From Oscillospiraceae bacterium (lineage in GTDB: Bacteria; Bacillota_A; Clostridia; Oscillospirales; Oscillospiraceae): a DNA stretch of 17,349 nucleotides. The position numbers and the translations under genes were made by a program. Of this stretch, positions 1 to 9,880 are shown piece after piece. The stretch covers positions 1 to 17,349 of the forward strand of contig JAILOS010000019.1 of NCBI GenBank assembly GCA_024690695.1. Direction: 5' to 3'. The notes below the pieces were generated by a model. It saw nothing but the letters and a program-made list of their open reading frames with translations, had not been told where the DNA came from and made no database searches. The stretch's first letter is position 1. Every line of letters starts with the position of its first letter.

Positions 1-477
1 CCCGCGCCCACGCCGACGCCCGCTCCGACCCCGGAGCCGACGCCCGAGCCCACGCCCGAACCCACGCCCGTGCCGACCCCGCCCCCCGGACAGCTTCTGG
101 GCAGCGGCAGCTTCGTCTCCGACACCGGCACCGGGCTGAACCTCCGCTGCGACTGGGAGGCCCGCACGGTCAGCGACACGCAGGCGGAGATCACGCTGAC
201 GGTCAGCGCCGATTCCTACAGCCTCTATCTCTCGTGGCTGAAGGACCGCATCGTGCTCAACGTCGGCACGATGACGGCGACGATGGATCAGCCCGCGCTG
301 AGCCACGATTCCGGCAAGACCAACACGGTCTTCGGCACGCGGAGCTTCACCGTGGATCTCGCCGCCGGCGAAAGCCGCTCCTGGGACGTGCTCGTGAGCT
401 GGGGCTACAGGGGCACCTACGGCGACACGCCGCTCGATACCATCGAATGCGGCGGCACGATCGCGCTGTCGAGGTAA
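1..477 (+). CDS. C-terminal part of a secreted or surface protein with a Pro/Thr-rich linker (5' end outside window)
   Basis: The reading frame is open from base 1 to a TAA at 475-477, so 158 residues of a longer protein are visible. The first 29 or so residues are a regular linker of Pro-Thr pairs alternating with Ala, Glu or Val, typical of the spacers that carry extracytoplasmic domains of Gram-positive proteins away from the membrane or wall. After the linker come about 125 residues with alternating hydrophobic and polar strands, one Cys in CDWEAR and one in IECGGT. This suggests a beta-sandwich domain, possibly closed by a disulphide; that fold is my inference. No catalytic motif is visible, and there is no LPXTG sorting signal or C-terminal membrane segment. 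I do not recognise the family. A GTG at 70 is inside the linker and is not a credible start. A terminator follows 42 bases after the stop. Confidence 0.8.
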   Translation, partial: PAPTPTPAPTPEPTPEPTPEPTPVPTPPPGQLLGSGSFVSDTGTGLNLRCDWEARTVSDTQAEITLTVSADSYSLYLSWLKDRIVLNVGTMTATMDQPALSHDSGKTNTVFGTRSFTVDLAAGESRSWDVLVSWGYRGTYGDTPLDTIECGGTIALSR

Positions 478-518
478 ATCCGCCCGGACGTCGCCCGTAT
501 TTCCGGGCGATGAACCGC

Positions 519-553
519 AAAAACCGTCGTTTCTTGACGAAACGGCGGTTTTT
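519..553 (+). terminator. Rho-independent terminator of the upstream partial gene
   Basis: The arms 519-533 and 539-553 pair over 15 bp with one G-U wobble around a five-base loop, and the descending arm ends in TTTTT. A second small hairpin (491-497 with 504-510, TCGCCCG/CGGGCGA) lies just before it. The -35 box of the next promoter begins in this loop. Confidence 0.8.
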
Positions 554-562
554 CATTATACT
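534..562 (+). promoter_or_regulatory. Sigma-A-type promoter for nth, embedded in the terminator hairpin
   Basis: TTGACG at 534-539 and TATACT at 557-562 are separated by exactly 17 bases. The predicted start is near 569, giving a leader of about 24 bases with the ribosome site AGAGGAGG just ahead of the ATG at 593. The -35 box starts in the loop of the preceding terminator, and its last base lies in the descending arm. The boxes and spacing are visible in the sequence; promoter activity is inferred. Confidence 0.75.
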
Positions 563-592
563 GGAAGCAGCACGGAGCAGAGGAGGCGCCCT

Positions 593-1249
593 ATGAAAAC
601 AAAAGAGGAGGCCGCCGAGATCGTGCGGCTGCTGCTGGAGGCCTATCCGGAGGCGAGCTGCACGCTCGACTGGCGAAAAGACTACGAGCTGCTGTTCTCG
701 GTTCGGCTCGCCGCACAGTGCACCGACGAGCGCGTCAACAAGATCACCCCCGCGCTGTTCGAGCGTTTCCCGACGCTCGAGAGCTTCGCGGAGGCGGAGG
801 TTTCTCAAGTGGAGGAATACGTCCGCTCCTGCGGCTTTTACCACGCGAAGGCCCGCGATCTCGTCGCCTGCGCCCAGACGCTGCTGCTGCGCCACGGCGG
901 GCGCGTGCCCGACACGATGGAGGCGCTGACGGCGCTGCCCGGCGTGGGCCGCAAGACCGCGAACCTGATCCTCGGCGACGTGTTCAAAAAGCCCGGCTCC
1001 GTCGTCGTGGACACCCACTGCATCCGGCTCTCGAACCGCATCGGCCTGGTGGACGGCCTGAAGGAGCCGGAGAAGATCGAGCGCGTGCTGCGCGGGCTGC
1101 TGCCGCCGGAGCAGAGCTCGGATTTCTGCCACGCGATCGTGCTGCACGGCCGCGCCGTCTGCGACGCGCGCAGGCCCGACTGCGCCGCCTGCTGTCTGCG
1201 GGCGCACTGCGATACCTATAACGGACGTACAGGAGGAAAGAAAGCATGA
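593..1249 (+). CDS. nth: Endonuclease III (bifunctional DNA glycosylase / AP lyase)
   Basis: This base-excision repair enzyme removes oxidised pyrimidines and cleaves the resulting abasic site by beta-elimination. At 218 residues it has normal length. The helix-hairpin-helix motif LPGVGRKTA spans about residues 115-123 and carries the catalytic Lys121. The conserved Asp140 lies in VVVDTHCIRLSNR. The C-terminal [4Fe-4S] cluster ligands are Cys190, Cys197, Cys200 and Cys206, in the family's exact C-x6-C-x2-C-x5-C spacing. An extra Cys201 sits beside the cluster. The ATG at 593 is preceded by AGAGGAGG at good spacing. The stop overlaps the start of the M32 carboxypeptidase gene (ATGA at 1246-1249), so the two are probably co-transcribed and translationally coupled. 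Confidence 0.96.
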   Translation: MKTKEEAAEIVRLLLEAYPEASCTLDWRKDYELLFSVRLAAQCTDERVNKITPALFERFPTLESFAEAEVSQVEEYVRSCGFYHAKARDLVACAQTLLLRHGGRVPDTMEALTALPGVGRKTANLILGDVFKKPGSVVVDTHCIRLSNRIGLVDGLKEPEKIERVLRGLLPPEQSSDFCHAIVLHGRAVCDARRPDCAACCLRAHCDTYNGRTGGKKA

Positions 1250-2751
1250 CGAATCGGCAGAAGTGGAAAAAGCTCTGCGCGCGGCTCGAGGAGATCGAAG
1301 CCTACGGGCGCGTGCTCGGCAAGGTCGGCTTCGACATGGAGTGCGTCGCGCCCGAGGAGGGGCTGGAGCAGGCGGGCGAGGACATGAGTCTCGTCGGCAG
1401 GCGGCTGCACGCGATGAGCCACGCGCCGGCTTTTCAGAAGCTGGTCTGCGAGCTGCACGCGGACGGCGAGGGCCTCACGGAAGTGCAGAAGCGCGCCGTC
1501 GAAAAGCTCTACGAGCACTACGCGCGCACGAAAAACATTTCGGCGGCGCTGTCCTACGAGATGGACCGCGCCGGCAGCCGCGCCTACACCGACTGGCTGA
1601 AGGCCAAAAAAGCCTCGGATTTCTCGCTGTTCCGCGACTCGCTGGCCGCTCAGATCGACTACACGCGCCGCTGTGCGGCGCTGCGCGACGAGCGGAAGGC
1701 CACGGTCTACGACAGCTGCCTCGACGACTTTGAAAAGGGCGGCAGCATCGCGCAGCTCGACGCCTTCTTCGACGCGCTGAAGGCGCGCATCGTGCCGCTG
1801 CTGCGCCGCATCGCCGCCGAGGGCAAGCCGATCCGCGAGGATTTCATGACCCGCCCGGTGCCGATCGCGCAGCAGGAGGCGATGTCGCGCCGTCTGCTGA
1901 AGCTGGAGGGCCTGCGCGAGAGCGCGCTGGTGCTGATGACGACCGAGCACCCCTTCACCGACCATTACGGGCCGAACGACGTGCGCGTGACGACGCATTA
2001 CTACGAGGAGAACTTCATCTCCAACGTCTTTTCCACACTGCACGAGGGCGGTCACGCGCTGTTCATGCAGAACGAGCCGCGCGAATACTACGCGGAGCAC
2101 CTCGCCGACAATATGTCCGCCGCGATGCACGAGACGATCTCGCGCTTTTACGAGAACCTGATCGGCCGCAGCGAGGCCTTCATCCGCTATATCACGCCGC
2201 AGCTGCGCGAGCTGAGCGGCGGCGTCTTCGACGACGTCACGGAGCGCGAGCTCTATGAGGCGGTCAACGCCGCAAAGCCGGGGCTGATCCGCATGGAGGC
2301 CGACGAGCTGAGCTACTGCCTGCACATCCTCGTGCGCTACGAGCTGGAAAAGGCCTTCGTCAACGGCGCGATCACGGTGGACGAGATCCCGGCGCTGTGG
2401 AACGCGAAAATGAAAGAATACCTCGGCGTGGACGTGCCGGACGACGCGCACGGCTGTCTGCAGGACGTGCACTGGACCGGCTCCTACGGCTATTTCCCGT
2501 CCTACGCCCTCGGCAATGCCTACGGCGTACAGATCCTGCGGCGCATGGAGCGGGATTTCGACGTCTGCGCCGCCGTCGGCGCGGGCGATCTGACGAAGAT
2601 CCGCGACTGGCTGACCGAGCGCGTCTTCCCCCTCGCCTCGATGCTGGACCCGGAGGACTGGATCCGCGCGATCACCGGCGAGAGCCTGAACGTGGACTAT
2701 TATCTCGACTATCTGGAGGAGAAATTCTCCGCCGTATACGGGCTGGTCTGA
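1246..2751 (+). CDS. M32-family metallocarboxypeptidase
   Basis: This is a cytoplasmic zinc- or cobalt-dependent carboxypeptidase of the Taq/Pfu type, which releases C-terminal residues from peptides. At 501 residues it has the usual family length. All family landmarks are present in order: HPF at residues 235-237, the DVRVT box at 245-249, the metal site HEGGH at 266-270, HETIS with the third metal ligand near Glu296, IRMEADE at 348-354, and QDVHW at 406-410 followed by a GYFPSYALGNAYG-like stretch. The start overlaps the nth stop by four bases (ATGA), and the ribosome site AGGAGG lies in the end of nth. Downstream, a hairpin with a short T run at 2867-2896 probably ends the transcript. The substrate in the cell is unknown; peptide turnover is the likely role. 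Confidence 0.95.
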   Translation: MTNRQKWKKLCARLEEIEAYGRVLGKVGFDMECVAPEEGLEQAGEDMSLVGRRLHAMSHAPAFQKLVCELHADGEGLTEVQKRAVEKLYEHYARTKNISAALSYEMDRAGSRAYTDWLKAKKASDFSLFRDSLAAQIDYTRRCAALRDERKATVYDSCLDDFEKGGSIAQLDAFFDALKARIVPLLRRIAAEGKPIREDFMTRPVPIAQQEAMSRRLLKLEGLRESALVLMTTEHPFTDHYGPNDVRVTTHYYEENFISNVFSTLHEGGHALFMQNEPREYYAEHLADNMSAAMHETISRFYENLIGRSEAFIRYITPQLRELSGGVFDDVTERELYEAVNAAKPGLIRMEADELSYCLHILVRYELEKAFVNGAITVDEIPALWNAKMKEYLGVDVPDDAHGCLQDVHWTGSYGYFPSYALGNAYGVQILRRMERDFDVCAAVGAGDLTKIRDWLTERVFPLASMLDPEDWIRAITGESLNVDYYLDYLEEKFSAVYGLV

Positions 2752-2840
2752 CGCGCGGGGGCCCGAGCAAACCCTGTCCCTTTTCCGCAGGGGGGCAGAA
2801 TTTGGCGCCCGTCGTCCCTCGGAAACGTCACGGCGCCTCC

Positions 2841-2867
2841 GTAGGGGCGGCTATCAGCCGCCCGCCG
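2841..2867 (+). repeat. GTAGGGGCG hairpin repeat, copy 1
   Basis: GGGCGGCT and AGCCGCCC form a perfect 8-bp hairpin with the loop ATC, preceded by GTAGG and followed by GCCG. A sister copy at 16282-16310 keeps the outer bases but has a different, still paired, inner stem. It leads directly into the terminator at 2867. Confidence 0.7.
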
Positions 2868-2896
2868 CCTTCCCCGCCGCAGCGGGGAAGGCTTTT
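2867..2896 (+). terminator. Terminator of the nth-M32 operon
   Basis: GCCTTCCCCGC (2867-2877) pairs perfectly over 11 bp with GCGGGGAAGGC (2882-2892) around a four-base loop, and TTTT follows. The same stem core with six Ts follows spoIID at 16310, so this terminator appears to travel as part of the hairpin repeat. Confidence 0.7.
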
Positions 2897-2907
2897 CCTT
2901 ATTGTCC

Positions 2908-2947
2908 CTGCAGATTCTTCGTCGGCTGCGCCGCCTCAGAATGACAG
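2908..2947 (+). repeat. Right half of the GTCATTCTGAG-type interspersed repeat
   Basis: CTGCAGATTCTTCG near the left end and CTCAGAATGACAG at the right end match the right half of the complete 68-bp element at 16378-16445. The left inverted end is missing here. Confidence 0.65.
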
Positions 2948-2957
2948 CCGAAACAAA

Positions 2958-3000
2958 CCGGGCGGGCGCGAGGATTTTTTGAATCCTCGCGCCCGCCCGG
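2958..3000 (-). terminator. Long palindromic terminator between converging operons
   Basis: Arms 2958-2976 and 2982-3000 are perfectly complementary over 19 bp with a five-base loop. On the minus strand the stem is followed by TTTGTTT, so it fits a terminator for the gyrA-side operon, whose last gene ends at 3039. On the plus strand there is no T run, but the very GC-rich stem may also block read-through from the M32 gene. Confidence 0.75.
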
Positions 3001-3038
3001 TCTGCTTCGGGAAAACGCTCTCCCGTACCGCCGCTGAA

Positions 3039-3518
3039 CTATCTCATATACCGCCGCTTGAGCTCGTTGTACTCCGCGCGGTCGATCAGGCCGCTTTTCA
3101 GCCACTCGTCGAGCTGCTTGATGCGCTGCTCCCGGTCGTGAGCAAAATGATCCTCGCCGGTCTGCTCGCAGACGAGACAGTAGGCGTCCGGCTGCGGAAA
3201 ACGGCTCGAATCCCCGCGCTGCATCGACGGCACGGGGCTGTGCAGCGGGATCTCCGGGGTCCTTCTGACCGCCGGGGCCGCCGGCGCTTTCCCCACGGAC
3301 GCGGCGCCGGAGCCGCCCTTCTTAGCCTTCGAGATCTTCGCCGCGAGCACGATCAGGACAACCAGGAACAGCAGGCCGACGACGAGCTTGCCGCCCGGCG
3401 AATCAAGCCCCTTCTTCTCCAGCAGGTCGGCCCCGCTGCTGAACGCGAACAGCAGCAGCACCAGCCAGCCGAGGCCCTTGTTCTTTTTCTTATTCGTCTG
3501 CTTCGACGGTTCGTTCAT
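3039..3518 (-). CDS. Small membrane protein with two helices, CxxC-HxxH motif and SHOCT-like tail
   Basis: The 159-residue protein has a Lys/Asn-rich N-terminus, a hydrophobic segment at about residues 15-33, a second stronger one at about 44-61, then an Ala/Pro-rich linker. Residues 114-127 hold Cys114, Cys117, His124 and His127 (C-x2-C-x6-H-x2-H), a possible metal site. The last 30 residues ([19 protein letters not shown] and onward) resemble the short C-terminal SHOCT helix pair found in many bacterial membrane proteins. The ATG at 3516-3518 has AGGAGGAG eight bases upstream and lies 29 bases inside the end of gyrA, so translation is likely coupled to gyrA. The molecular function is unknown; SHOCT-like tails are thought to mediate oligomerisation or protein contact. 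Confidence 0.85.
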   Translation of the reverse strand: MNEPSKQTNKKKNKGLGWLVLLLFAFSSGADLLEKKGLDSPGGKLVVGLLFLVVLIVLAAKISKAKKGGSGAASVGKAPAAPAVRRTPEIPLHSPVPSMQRGDSSRFPQPDAYCLVCEQTGEDHFAHDREQRIKQLDEWLKSGLIDRAEYNELKRRYMR

Positions 3519-5988
3519 CGGTCTCCTCCTTTTCCTCGCGCTCGGTGCGCTCCACGTCGATCACGCGGCTGCCCTCGGCCAGGCGCATGATGCGCACGCC
3601 CTGGGTGTCGCGGCTGAGCAGGCTGACGCCGCCGGCAGCCATGCGGATGATTGTCGCGTCGTCGGAGATAACGAGGATATCGTCAAGCGGCCGCACCATC
3701 TTCACCGCCGCGATCGGCCCCGTCTTGTCGGTGATGCGGTAGTTCTTCACGCCGAGGCCGCCGCGCCCGCGCACCGTGTATTCCGTCAGCTCCGTGCGCT
3801 TGCCGTAGCCCTTCTCGGTCACGGTCAGGAGCGTGCCGCCGTACGCGTCGCTGTCGGCGCCGACGACGTAGTCCCCCTCGTGCAGGCGGATGCCGCGCAC
3901 GCCGACGGCCGTGCGGCCCATCGGGCGCACATCGTCCTCGCTGAAGAGCACGGCGCGGCCGAGGCGCGTGGCGATCAGGATGTTCTCGCCGCCCGAGGTG
4001 GGCAGCACGGCGATCAGCTCGTCGCCCTCGTCGAGGTTCAGGGCGCGGATGCCGCTGGAGCGGATGTTCTTCAGCGCCGACTGCGCCATGCGCTTGACGG
4101 TGCCGAGGCGCGTGACGAAGAAGAGGTAGCGGTCCTCCTCGAAGCCGCGGCCGCGGATCATCGCGCTGACCTTCTCGCCGGGGTCGAGCGGCAGGATGTT
4201 CACAAGGTTGCTGCCGCGGGCCGAGCGCCCGGCCTCGGGGATCGTATAGCCCTTCTTGACGTACACGCGGCCCGTGTTCATGAAGAAGAGGATGTTGTCG
4301 TGCGTGGAGGCGGTGAAGATCGTGGATACGAAATCCTCCTCCTTCGTCGTCATCGCGCGCACGCCCTTGCCGCCGCGGCCCTGCGCGCGGTATTCGCTCA
4401 CCGGCAGGCGCTTGATATAGCCGCCGTGGGTCAGCGTGTAGACGCACTGCTCCTCCTCGATCAGATCCTCGGCGTCGATCTCGTCCTCGACGTCCTGGAT
4501 CTCGGTGCGGCGCTCGTCGCCGTATTTGTCGCGCAGCGCGCTCAGCTCGTCCTTCAGGACGCCCCGGATCTTCGCCGGGTCGGCCAGCAGCTCTTTATAA
4601 TAGGCGATGCGGCCCTCGAGCTCGCGGTACTCCTGCTCGAGCTTCTCGCGGTTGAGGCCCTGCAGCGCGATCAGACGCATGTCGCAGATGGCCTGCGCCT
4701 GCACGTCGGACAGCGAAAAGCGCGCCATCAGGTTCTGCTTGGCGTCGTCGTAGCTGGAGCGGATGATGCGGATGACCTCGTCGATGTTGTCCTGGGCGAT
4801 CAGCAGGCCCTCCAGCAGATGGGCGCGCTCCTCGGCCCTGCGCAGCTCGTAGCGCGTGCGGCGCACGATCAGATCCTCCTGGAAGGCCAGATACTCGTCG
4901 ATGATGTGGCGCAGGGAGAGGATCTTCGGCTGGCTCTGGTTGTTGACGAGGGCCAGCATGTTGATCGAAAAGCTGGTCTGCAGCGCGGTCTGGGCGAAGA
5001 GGCGGTTCAGCACGACCTGGGGGTTGGCGTCGCGCTTGAGCTCGATAACGATGCGCATGCCGTTGCGGTCGGTCTCGTCGCGCAGGTCGGAGATACCCTC
5101 CAGGCGCTTGTCGCGCACCTGCTCGGCGATGTTTTTGATGAGCTGGCGCTTGTTGACCTGATAGGGGAGCTCCGTGACGATGATGCGCACGCGGTCCTTG
5201 CCGTGCTCCTCAAACTCGGCGCGGGCGCGCACGATCACGCGGCCGCGGCCGGTGGCGTAGGCCTGGCGGATGCCGCTGCGGCCCATGATGATGCCCTTCG
5301 TCGGAAAATCCGGGCCGGAGATATGGCGCATCAGATCCGAGAGCGTGGCCTCCGGGTTGTCGAGCACGCAGATGCAGGCGTTGACGACCTCGGTGAGATT
5401 GTGCGGCGGGATATTCGTCGCCATGCCGACGGCGATGCCGCTCGAGCCGTTGACCAGCAGGTTCGGAAAGCGCGAGGGCAGCACACGCGGCTCCCTGCGC
5501 GTCTCGTCGAAGTTCGGATCCCAGTCCACGGTCTCCTTGTCGATATCCCGCAGCATTTCGTTGGAGATTTTCGACAGCCTCGCCTCGGTATAGCGGTAGG
5601 CGGCCGGAGGATCTCCGTCCACGGAGCCGAAGTTGCCGTGGCCGTCCACCAGCATGTAGCGCATCGAAAAATCCTGCGCCAGACGCACCATCGCGTCGTA
5701 AACGGAGACGTCGCCGTGGGGGTGGTAATGGCCCAGCACGTCGCCGACGCAGGCGGCGGACTTTTTGAAGGGCTTGTCGCTGGTCAGACCGCCCTCGTAC
5801 ATCGTATAGAGGATGCGCCGGTGCACGGGCTTGAGGCCGTCGCGCACGTCCGGCAGCGCACGCCCGACGATGACCGACATCGCGTAGTCGATGTAGCTGG
5901 TCTGCATTTCGCTGACCAGCTCCGACTCGGTGATCACCTGATTCGGAAACGCAATATCCTCGGGTTTGTAATCTCGTTTGTGTGCCAT
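3490..5988 (-). CDS. gyrA: DNA gyrase subunit A
   Basis: This is the DNA-cleaving subunit of gyrase, which introduces negative supercoils together with GyrB. At 832 residues it is normal length. The breakage-reunion domain begins with [18 protein letters not shown], and the active-site tyrosine is Tyr133 in [10 protein letters not shown]. The C-terminal wrapping domain carries the GyrA box QGRGGKG at 536-542, one residue away from the classical QRRGGKG. This box identifies gyrase rather than topoisomerase IV. The tail is strongly acidic. In the quinolone-contact loop [10 protein letters not shown], the position of E. coli Ser83 is Val94, while the neighbouring acidic residue (Asp98) is kept. 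The ATG at 5986-5988 has a GGAAGGA ribosome site. It lies 137 bases downstream of gyrB, and a partial interspersed repeat sits in the gap. Confidence 0.98.
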   Translation of the reverse strand: MAHKRDYKPEDIAFPNQVITESELVSEMQTSYIDYAMSVIVGRALPDVRDGLKPVHRRILYTMYEGGLTSDKPFKKSAACVGDVLGHYHPHGDVSVYDAMVRLAQDFSMRYMLVDGHGNFGSVDGDPPAAYRYTEARLSKISNEMLRDIDKETVDWDPNFDETRREPRVLPSRFPNLLVNGSSGIAVGMATNIPPHNLTEVVNACICVLDNPEATLSDLMRHISGPDFPTKGIIMGRSGIRQAYATGRGRVIVRARAEFEEHGKDRVRIIVTELPYQVNKRQLIKNIAEQVRDKRLEGISDLRDETDRNGMRIVIELKRDANPQVVLNRLFAQTALQTSFSINMLALVNNQSQPKILSLRHIIDEYLAFQEDLIVRRTRYELRRAEERAHLLEGLLIAQDNIDEVIRIIRSSYDDAKQNLMARFSLSDVQAQAICDMRLIALQGLNREKLEQEYRELEGRIAYYKELLADPAKIRGVLKDELSALRDKYGDERRTEIQDVEDEIDAEDLIEEEQCVYTLTHGGYIKRLPVSEYRAQGRGGKGVRAMTTKEEDFVSTIFTASTHDNILFFMNTGRVYVKKGYTIPEAGRSARGSNLVNILPLDPGEKVSAMIRGRGFEEDRYLFFVTRLGTVKRMAQSALKNIRSSGIRALNLDEGDELIAVLPTSGGENILIATRLGRAVLFSEDDVRPMGRTAVGVRGIRLHEGDYVVGADSDAYGGTLLTVTEKGYGKRTELTEYTVRGRGGLGVKNYRITDKTGPIAAVKMVRPLDDILVISDDATIIRMAAGGVSLLSRDTQGVRIMRLAEGSRVIDVERTEREEKEETDERTVEADE

Positions 5989-6053
5989 GCTTTTTCCTTC
6001 CTGTTATACAGAAGAGTAATTCCCTGTTTATCCTTTTGAAAAGCGCAGCTCTC

Positions 6054-6091
6054 TGTCATTCTGAGGAGCCAAAGGCGACGAAGAATCTGCT
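6054..6091 (+). repeat. Left half of the GTCATTCTGAG-type interspersed repeat in the gyrB-gyrA gap
   Basis: TGTCATTCTGAGGAGC, then AAGGCGACGAAG and ATCTGCTGC, match the left half of the complete copy at 16378-16445 with few changes. After about 6091 the similarity ends, and a small hairpin (GCTTTCGC/GCGAAGC region, about 6098-6113) takes its place. The repeat lies in the leader between two co-directional gyrase genes. Confidence 0.7.
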
Positions 6092-6125
6092 GCGGAGCTT
6101 TCGCTTTGCGAAGCCGTAACGTGTC

Positions 6126-8057
<1,932 letters not shown>

Positions 8058-8079
8058 TGCAGTAATTCCTTTCGTTAAT

Positions 8080-8138
8080 GGCTCCCCTGCAAGGGGAGCT
8101 GTCAGCGAAGCTGACCGAGGGGTTTTGAAAACTCCTCC
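8080..8138 (+). repeat. Triple-hairpin interspersed repeat between remB and gyrB
   Basis: Three small hairpins follow each other: GCTCCCC/GGGGAGC (8081-8099), GTCAGC/GCTGAC (8101-8115), and GAGGGGTTTT/AAAACTCCTC (about 8117-8138, one mismatch). The motif GGCTCCCCTG...GGGGAGCTGTC...GAGGGG resembles a short intergenic repeat I associate with Oscillospiraceae genomes; no second copy lies in this window. It occupies most of the 90-base leader of gyrB. Confidence 0.6.
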
Positions 8139-8147
8139 GATAAAAAA

Positions 8148-8402
8148 CTAAAAGCTGACGTCGCTCCGCCGGAGCAGCGTGGCGGCGGCCATCTGGCTGA
8201 GGATCACGCGGTTCTGCCCGTTTTCGCAGCAGACGACGAAGGATTTCGGCAGGTCCTCCGCGGCGTTCAAAACCTCGCCGGCCTGTTCGGCGCGGCGCAG
8301 AAAGGCGCGCGTGCGGTGAGACTGGCTCGTCACGTCCAGATCAAAAACGCCGACGACGGCCTTTTTCGGCACGACGAAGCCTTTTCCGAGATGCAGATAC
8401 AA
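8148..8402 (-). CDS. remB: RemB-like regulatory protein (DUF370 family)
   Basis: The 84-residue protein shows the DUF370 pattern: YLHLGKGFVVPKKAVVGVFDLD at the N-terminus, then SHRTRAFLRRAEQ and LPKSFVVCCENG, and a SQMAAATLLRR C-terminus. In Bacillus subtilis, RemB (YaaB) is encoded at the same place between recF and gyrB and takes part in activating extracellular matrix genes; its relative RemA binds DNA. I chose the TTG at 8400-8402 because GGGGAGG lies seven bases upstream and the protein then starts exactly where the family does (MYLHLG). The frame stays open to a TTG at 8468, with an ATG at 8453, but neither has a ribosome site and the added residues do not resemble the family. Confidence 0.88.
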   Translation of the reverse strand: MYLHLGKGFVVPKKAVVGVFDLDVTSQSHRTRAFLRRAEQAGEVLNAAEDLPKSFVVCCENGQNRVILSQMAAATLLRRSDVSF

Positions 8403-8479
8403 GGTCTTTCCTCCCCGCTCGTATGATAGCAGCGGCCGAAGCTGACATTCCATGACGACTTTGGCCAAATCCGCCTTCG

Positions 8480-9586
8480 TCAGGAAGCGCGCACGCGTCC
8501 CTTCTCGACGAACAGCACCTTGCCGCCGGTGCGGCGGGAGATGCCCTCGTCCTCGCAGCAGCTGATCAGCGTCTGTCCGCCGCCGATACGGTTGAGCACG
8601 AACTCCTGCCGCCTCGTGTCGAGCTCCGAGAGCACGTCGTCGAGCAGCAGGATCGGGTATTCCCCGGTCTCTGCCAGAAAGATCTCGCGCTCGGCCAGCT
8701 TGAGCGAGAGCGCGGCGGTGCGCGTCTGCCCCTGGGAGGCGAAGCTCCGGGCCGGCCGCTCGTTGATCAGGATCTCAAGATCGTCCTTGTGCGCGCCGGA
8801 GAGACACTGTCCGGCGTCCAGCTCGGCCTGCCGGTGGCGCTCCTGGTGCTCGCAGAGGTCGTAATAGATTTCCCGCGCCGAAGCGAAGGGATCCTTCACC
8901 GTGCTCACGGTGACGTAGCGCAGGCCGAGCTGCTCTCCCTCGCCGGAAAACTCGCGGTGGATCGGAGCGGCGGCCTCGCCGAGCCGGGAAGCGAAGGCCG
9001 CGCGGAAACGGATGAGCTGCGCGGAGGCGCGGGCCATCGCGTCGGAAAATTCGTCGAGCGTGTCGAGCAGCGAGGGCTTTTCCCGCCAGTCCTTCAGGAT
9101 GCGGGTCTTGTGCTCGTACAGACGGTTGAACTCCGCGAGGATTTCGCCGTAGCGCGGGCGGATCTGGCTGATCGCGGCGTCCATCATCCGCCGCCGCAGG
9201 GCCGCGCCCTCCTTGATCAGATTCAGATCGTCCGGGCAGAAGAGCACGGCGTTGAAGCTCTCGCCGAGCTCGCCCGCGGTCTTTTTCACGCCGTTGACCT
9301 GGATCGTCTTCGTCTGGCCGGGGCGGAGCACGATGCGGATGCTCTGCGCGCGGCCGCGGCTCTCGCCCTCGGCGAGGATCTCCGCCGAGGAGAAGCCGAA
9401 GCCGACCAGCTCCCGGTCAAAGCGGGTGCGGAAGCTGCGCCCGCAGGCGAGCAGATACACGGCCTCGAGCAGATTCGTCTTGCCCTGGGCGTTCGGCCCG
9501 GTGACGACGTTGGTGCCCGGGGCGAAATCAACGGTCTCCCACTCGTAGTTGCGAAAGCCGTTGAGGGCCAGCCTGTCGATCCTCAT
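8480..9586 (-). CDS. recF: DNA replication and repair protein RecF
   Basis: RecF is an SMC-like ATPase that helps load RecA at gaps and stalled forks together with RecO and RecR. The 368 residues match the family. The N-terminus [14 protein letters not shown] is typical, the Walker A motif is GPNAQGKTN with Lys36 and Thr37, the ABC signature LSGAHKDD lies near residue 260, and the Walker B/D-loop [12 protein letters not shown] near 310-320. The ATG at 9584-9586 overlaps the stop of the upstream S4 gene (ATGA), and AAGG lies just before it inside that gene. An in-frame extension upstream to 9664 is Arg-rich, overlaps the S4 gene and does not resemble RecF, so it is rejected. Confidence 0.96.
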   Translation of the reverse strand: MRIDRLALNGFRNYEWETVDFAPGTNVVTGPNAQGKTNLLEAVYLLACGRSFRTRFDRELVGFGFSSAEILAEGESRGRAQSIRIVLRPGQTKTIQVNGVKKTAGELGESFNAVLFCPDDLNLIKEGAALRRRMMDAAISQIRPRYGEILAEFNRLYEHKTRILKDWREKPSLLDTLDEFSDAMARASAQLIRFRAAFASRLGEAAAPIHREFSGEGEQLGLRYVTVSTVKDPFASAREIYYDLCEHQERHRQAELDAGQCLSGAHKDDLEILINERPARSFASQGQTRTAALSLKLAEREIFLAETGEYPILLLDDVLSELDTRRQEFVLNRIGGGQTLISCCEDEGISRRTGGKVLFVEKGRVRAS

Positions 9587-9795
9587 TCGCCTTCGAGCAG
9601 CACTTCCTGCCCCTCGAACAAAACGCGGTCGCCGGCGCGGAGCTTTTTCCCCCGTTCGGTGCACACCTCGCCGTTGACGCGCACGCGCCCCTCGGCAATC
9701 AGCAGCTTGGCCTCGCCGCCGGTGCCGACCAGAGCCGCGAATTTCAGCAGCGCCTCGAGCTTTATATAGTCGGTATGAATACGGACCGTTTCCAT
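9583..9795 (-). CDS. yaaA: S4-domain RNA-binding protein, YaaA/RlbA type
   Basis: This 70-residue protein consists almost entirely of one S4 fold. The core [20 protein letters not shown], followed by a basic RGKKLRAGD turn and FEGQEVLL, matches the small S4 protein found between dnaN and recF in most Firmicutes. In B. subtilis the homologue is implicated in ribosome assembly. The ATG at 9793-9795 has GAGAGG upstream. It lies 85 bases after dnaN and overlaps recF by four bases. Confidence 0.93.
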   Translation of the reverse strand: METVRIHTDYIKLEALLKFAALVGTGGEAKLLIAEGRVRVNGEVCTERGKKLRAGDRVLFEGQEVLLEGE

Positions 9796-9880
9796 GGCAA
9801 AACCTCTCAGAATCGGAAATTTGCGGATTGTAACGAAAGCGGAAAGCGTGAGTCCCGGCGCGGTCGCCTCCGCAAAAGGA

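Noticed and set aside
3490..5988. Possibility that the gyrase-like subunit is ParC (topoisomerase IV)
   Set aside because: A GyrA box (QGRGGKG) is present, and the gene follows gyrB in the origin cluster.
3388..6039. Very long plus-strand open frame (883 codons) opposite gyrA
   Set aside because: It is a GC-rich shadow of gyrA in antisense, with Ala/Val/His/Asp-rich composition and no ribosome site or motif. The gyrA frame has full family conservation.
9587..9664. N-terminal extension of RecF
   Set aside because: It is an Arg-rich out-of-family sequence overlapping the S4 gene. The ATGA overlap at 9583-9586 gives the normal start.
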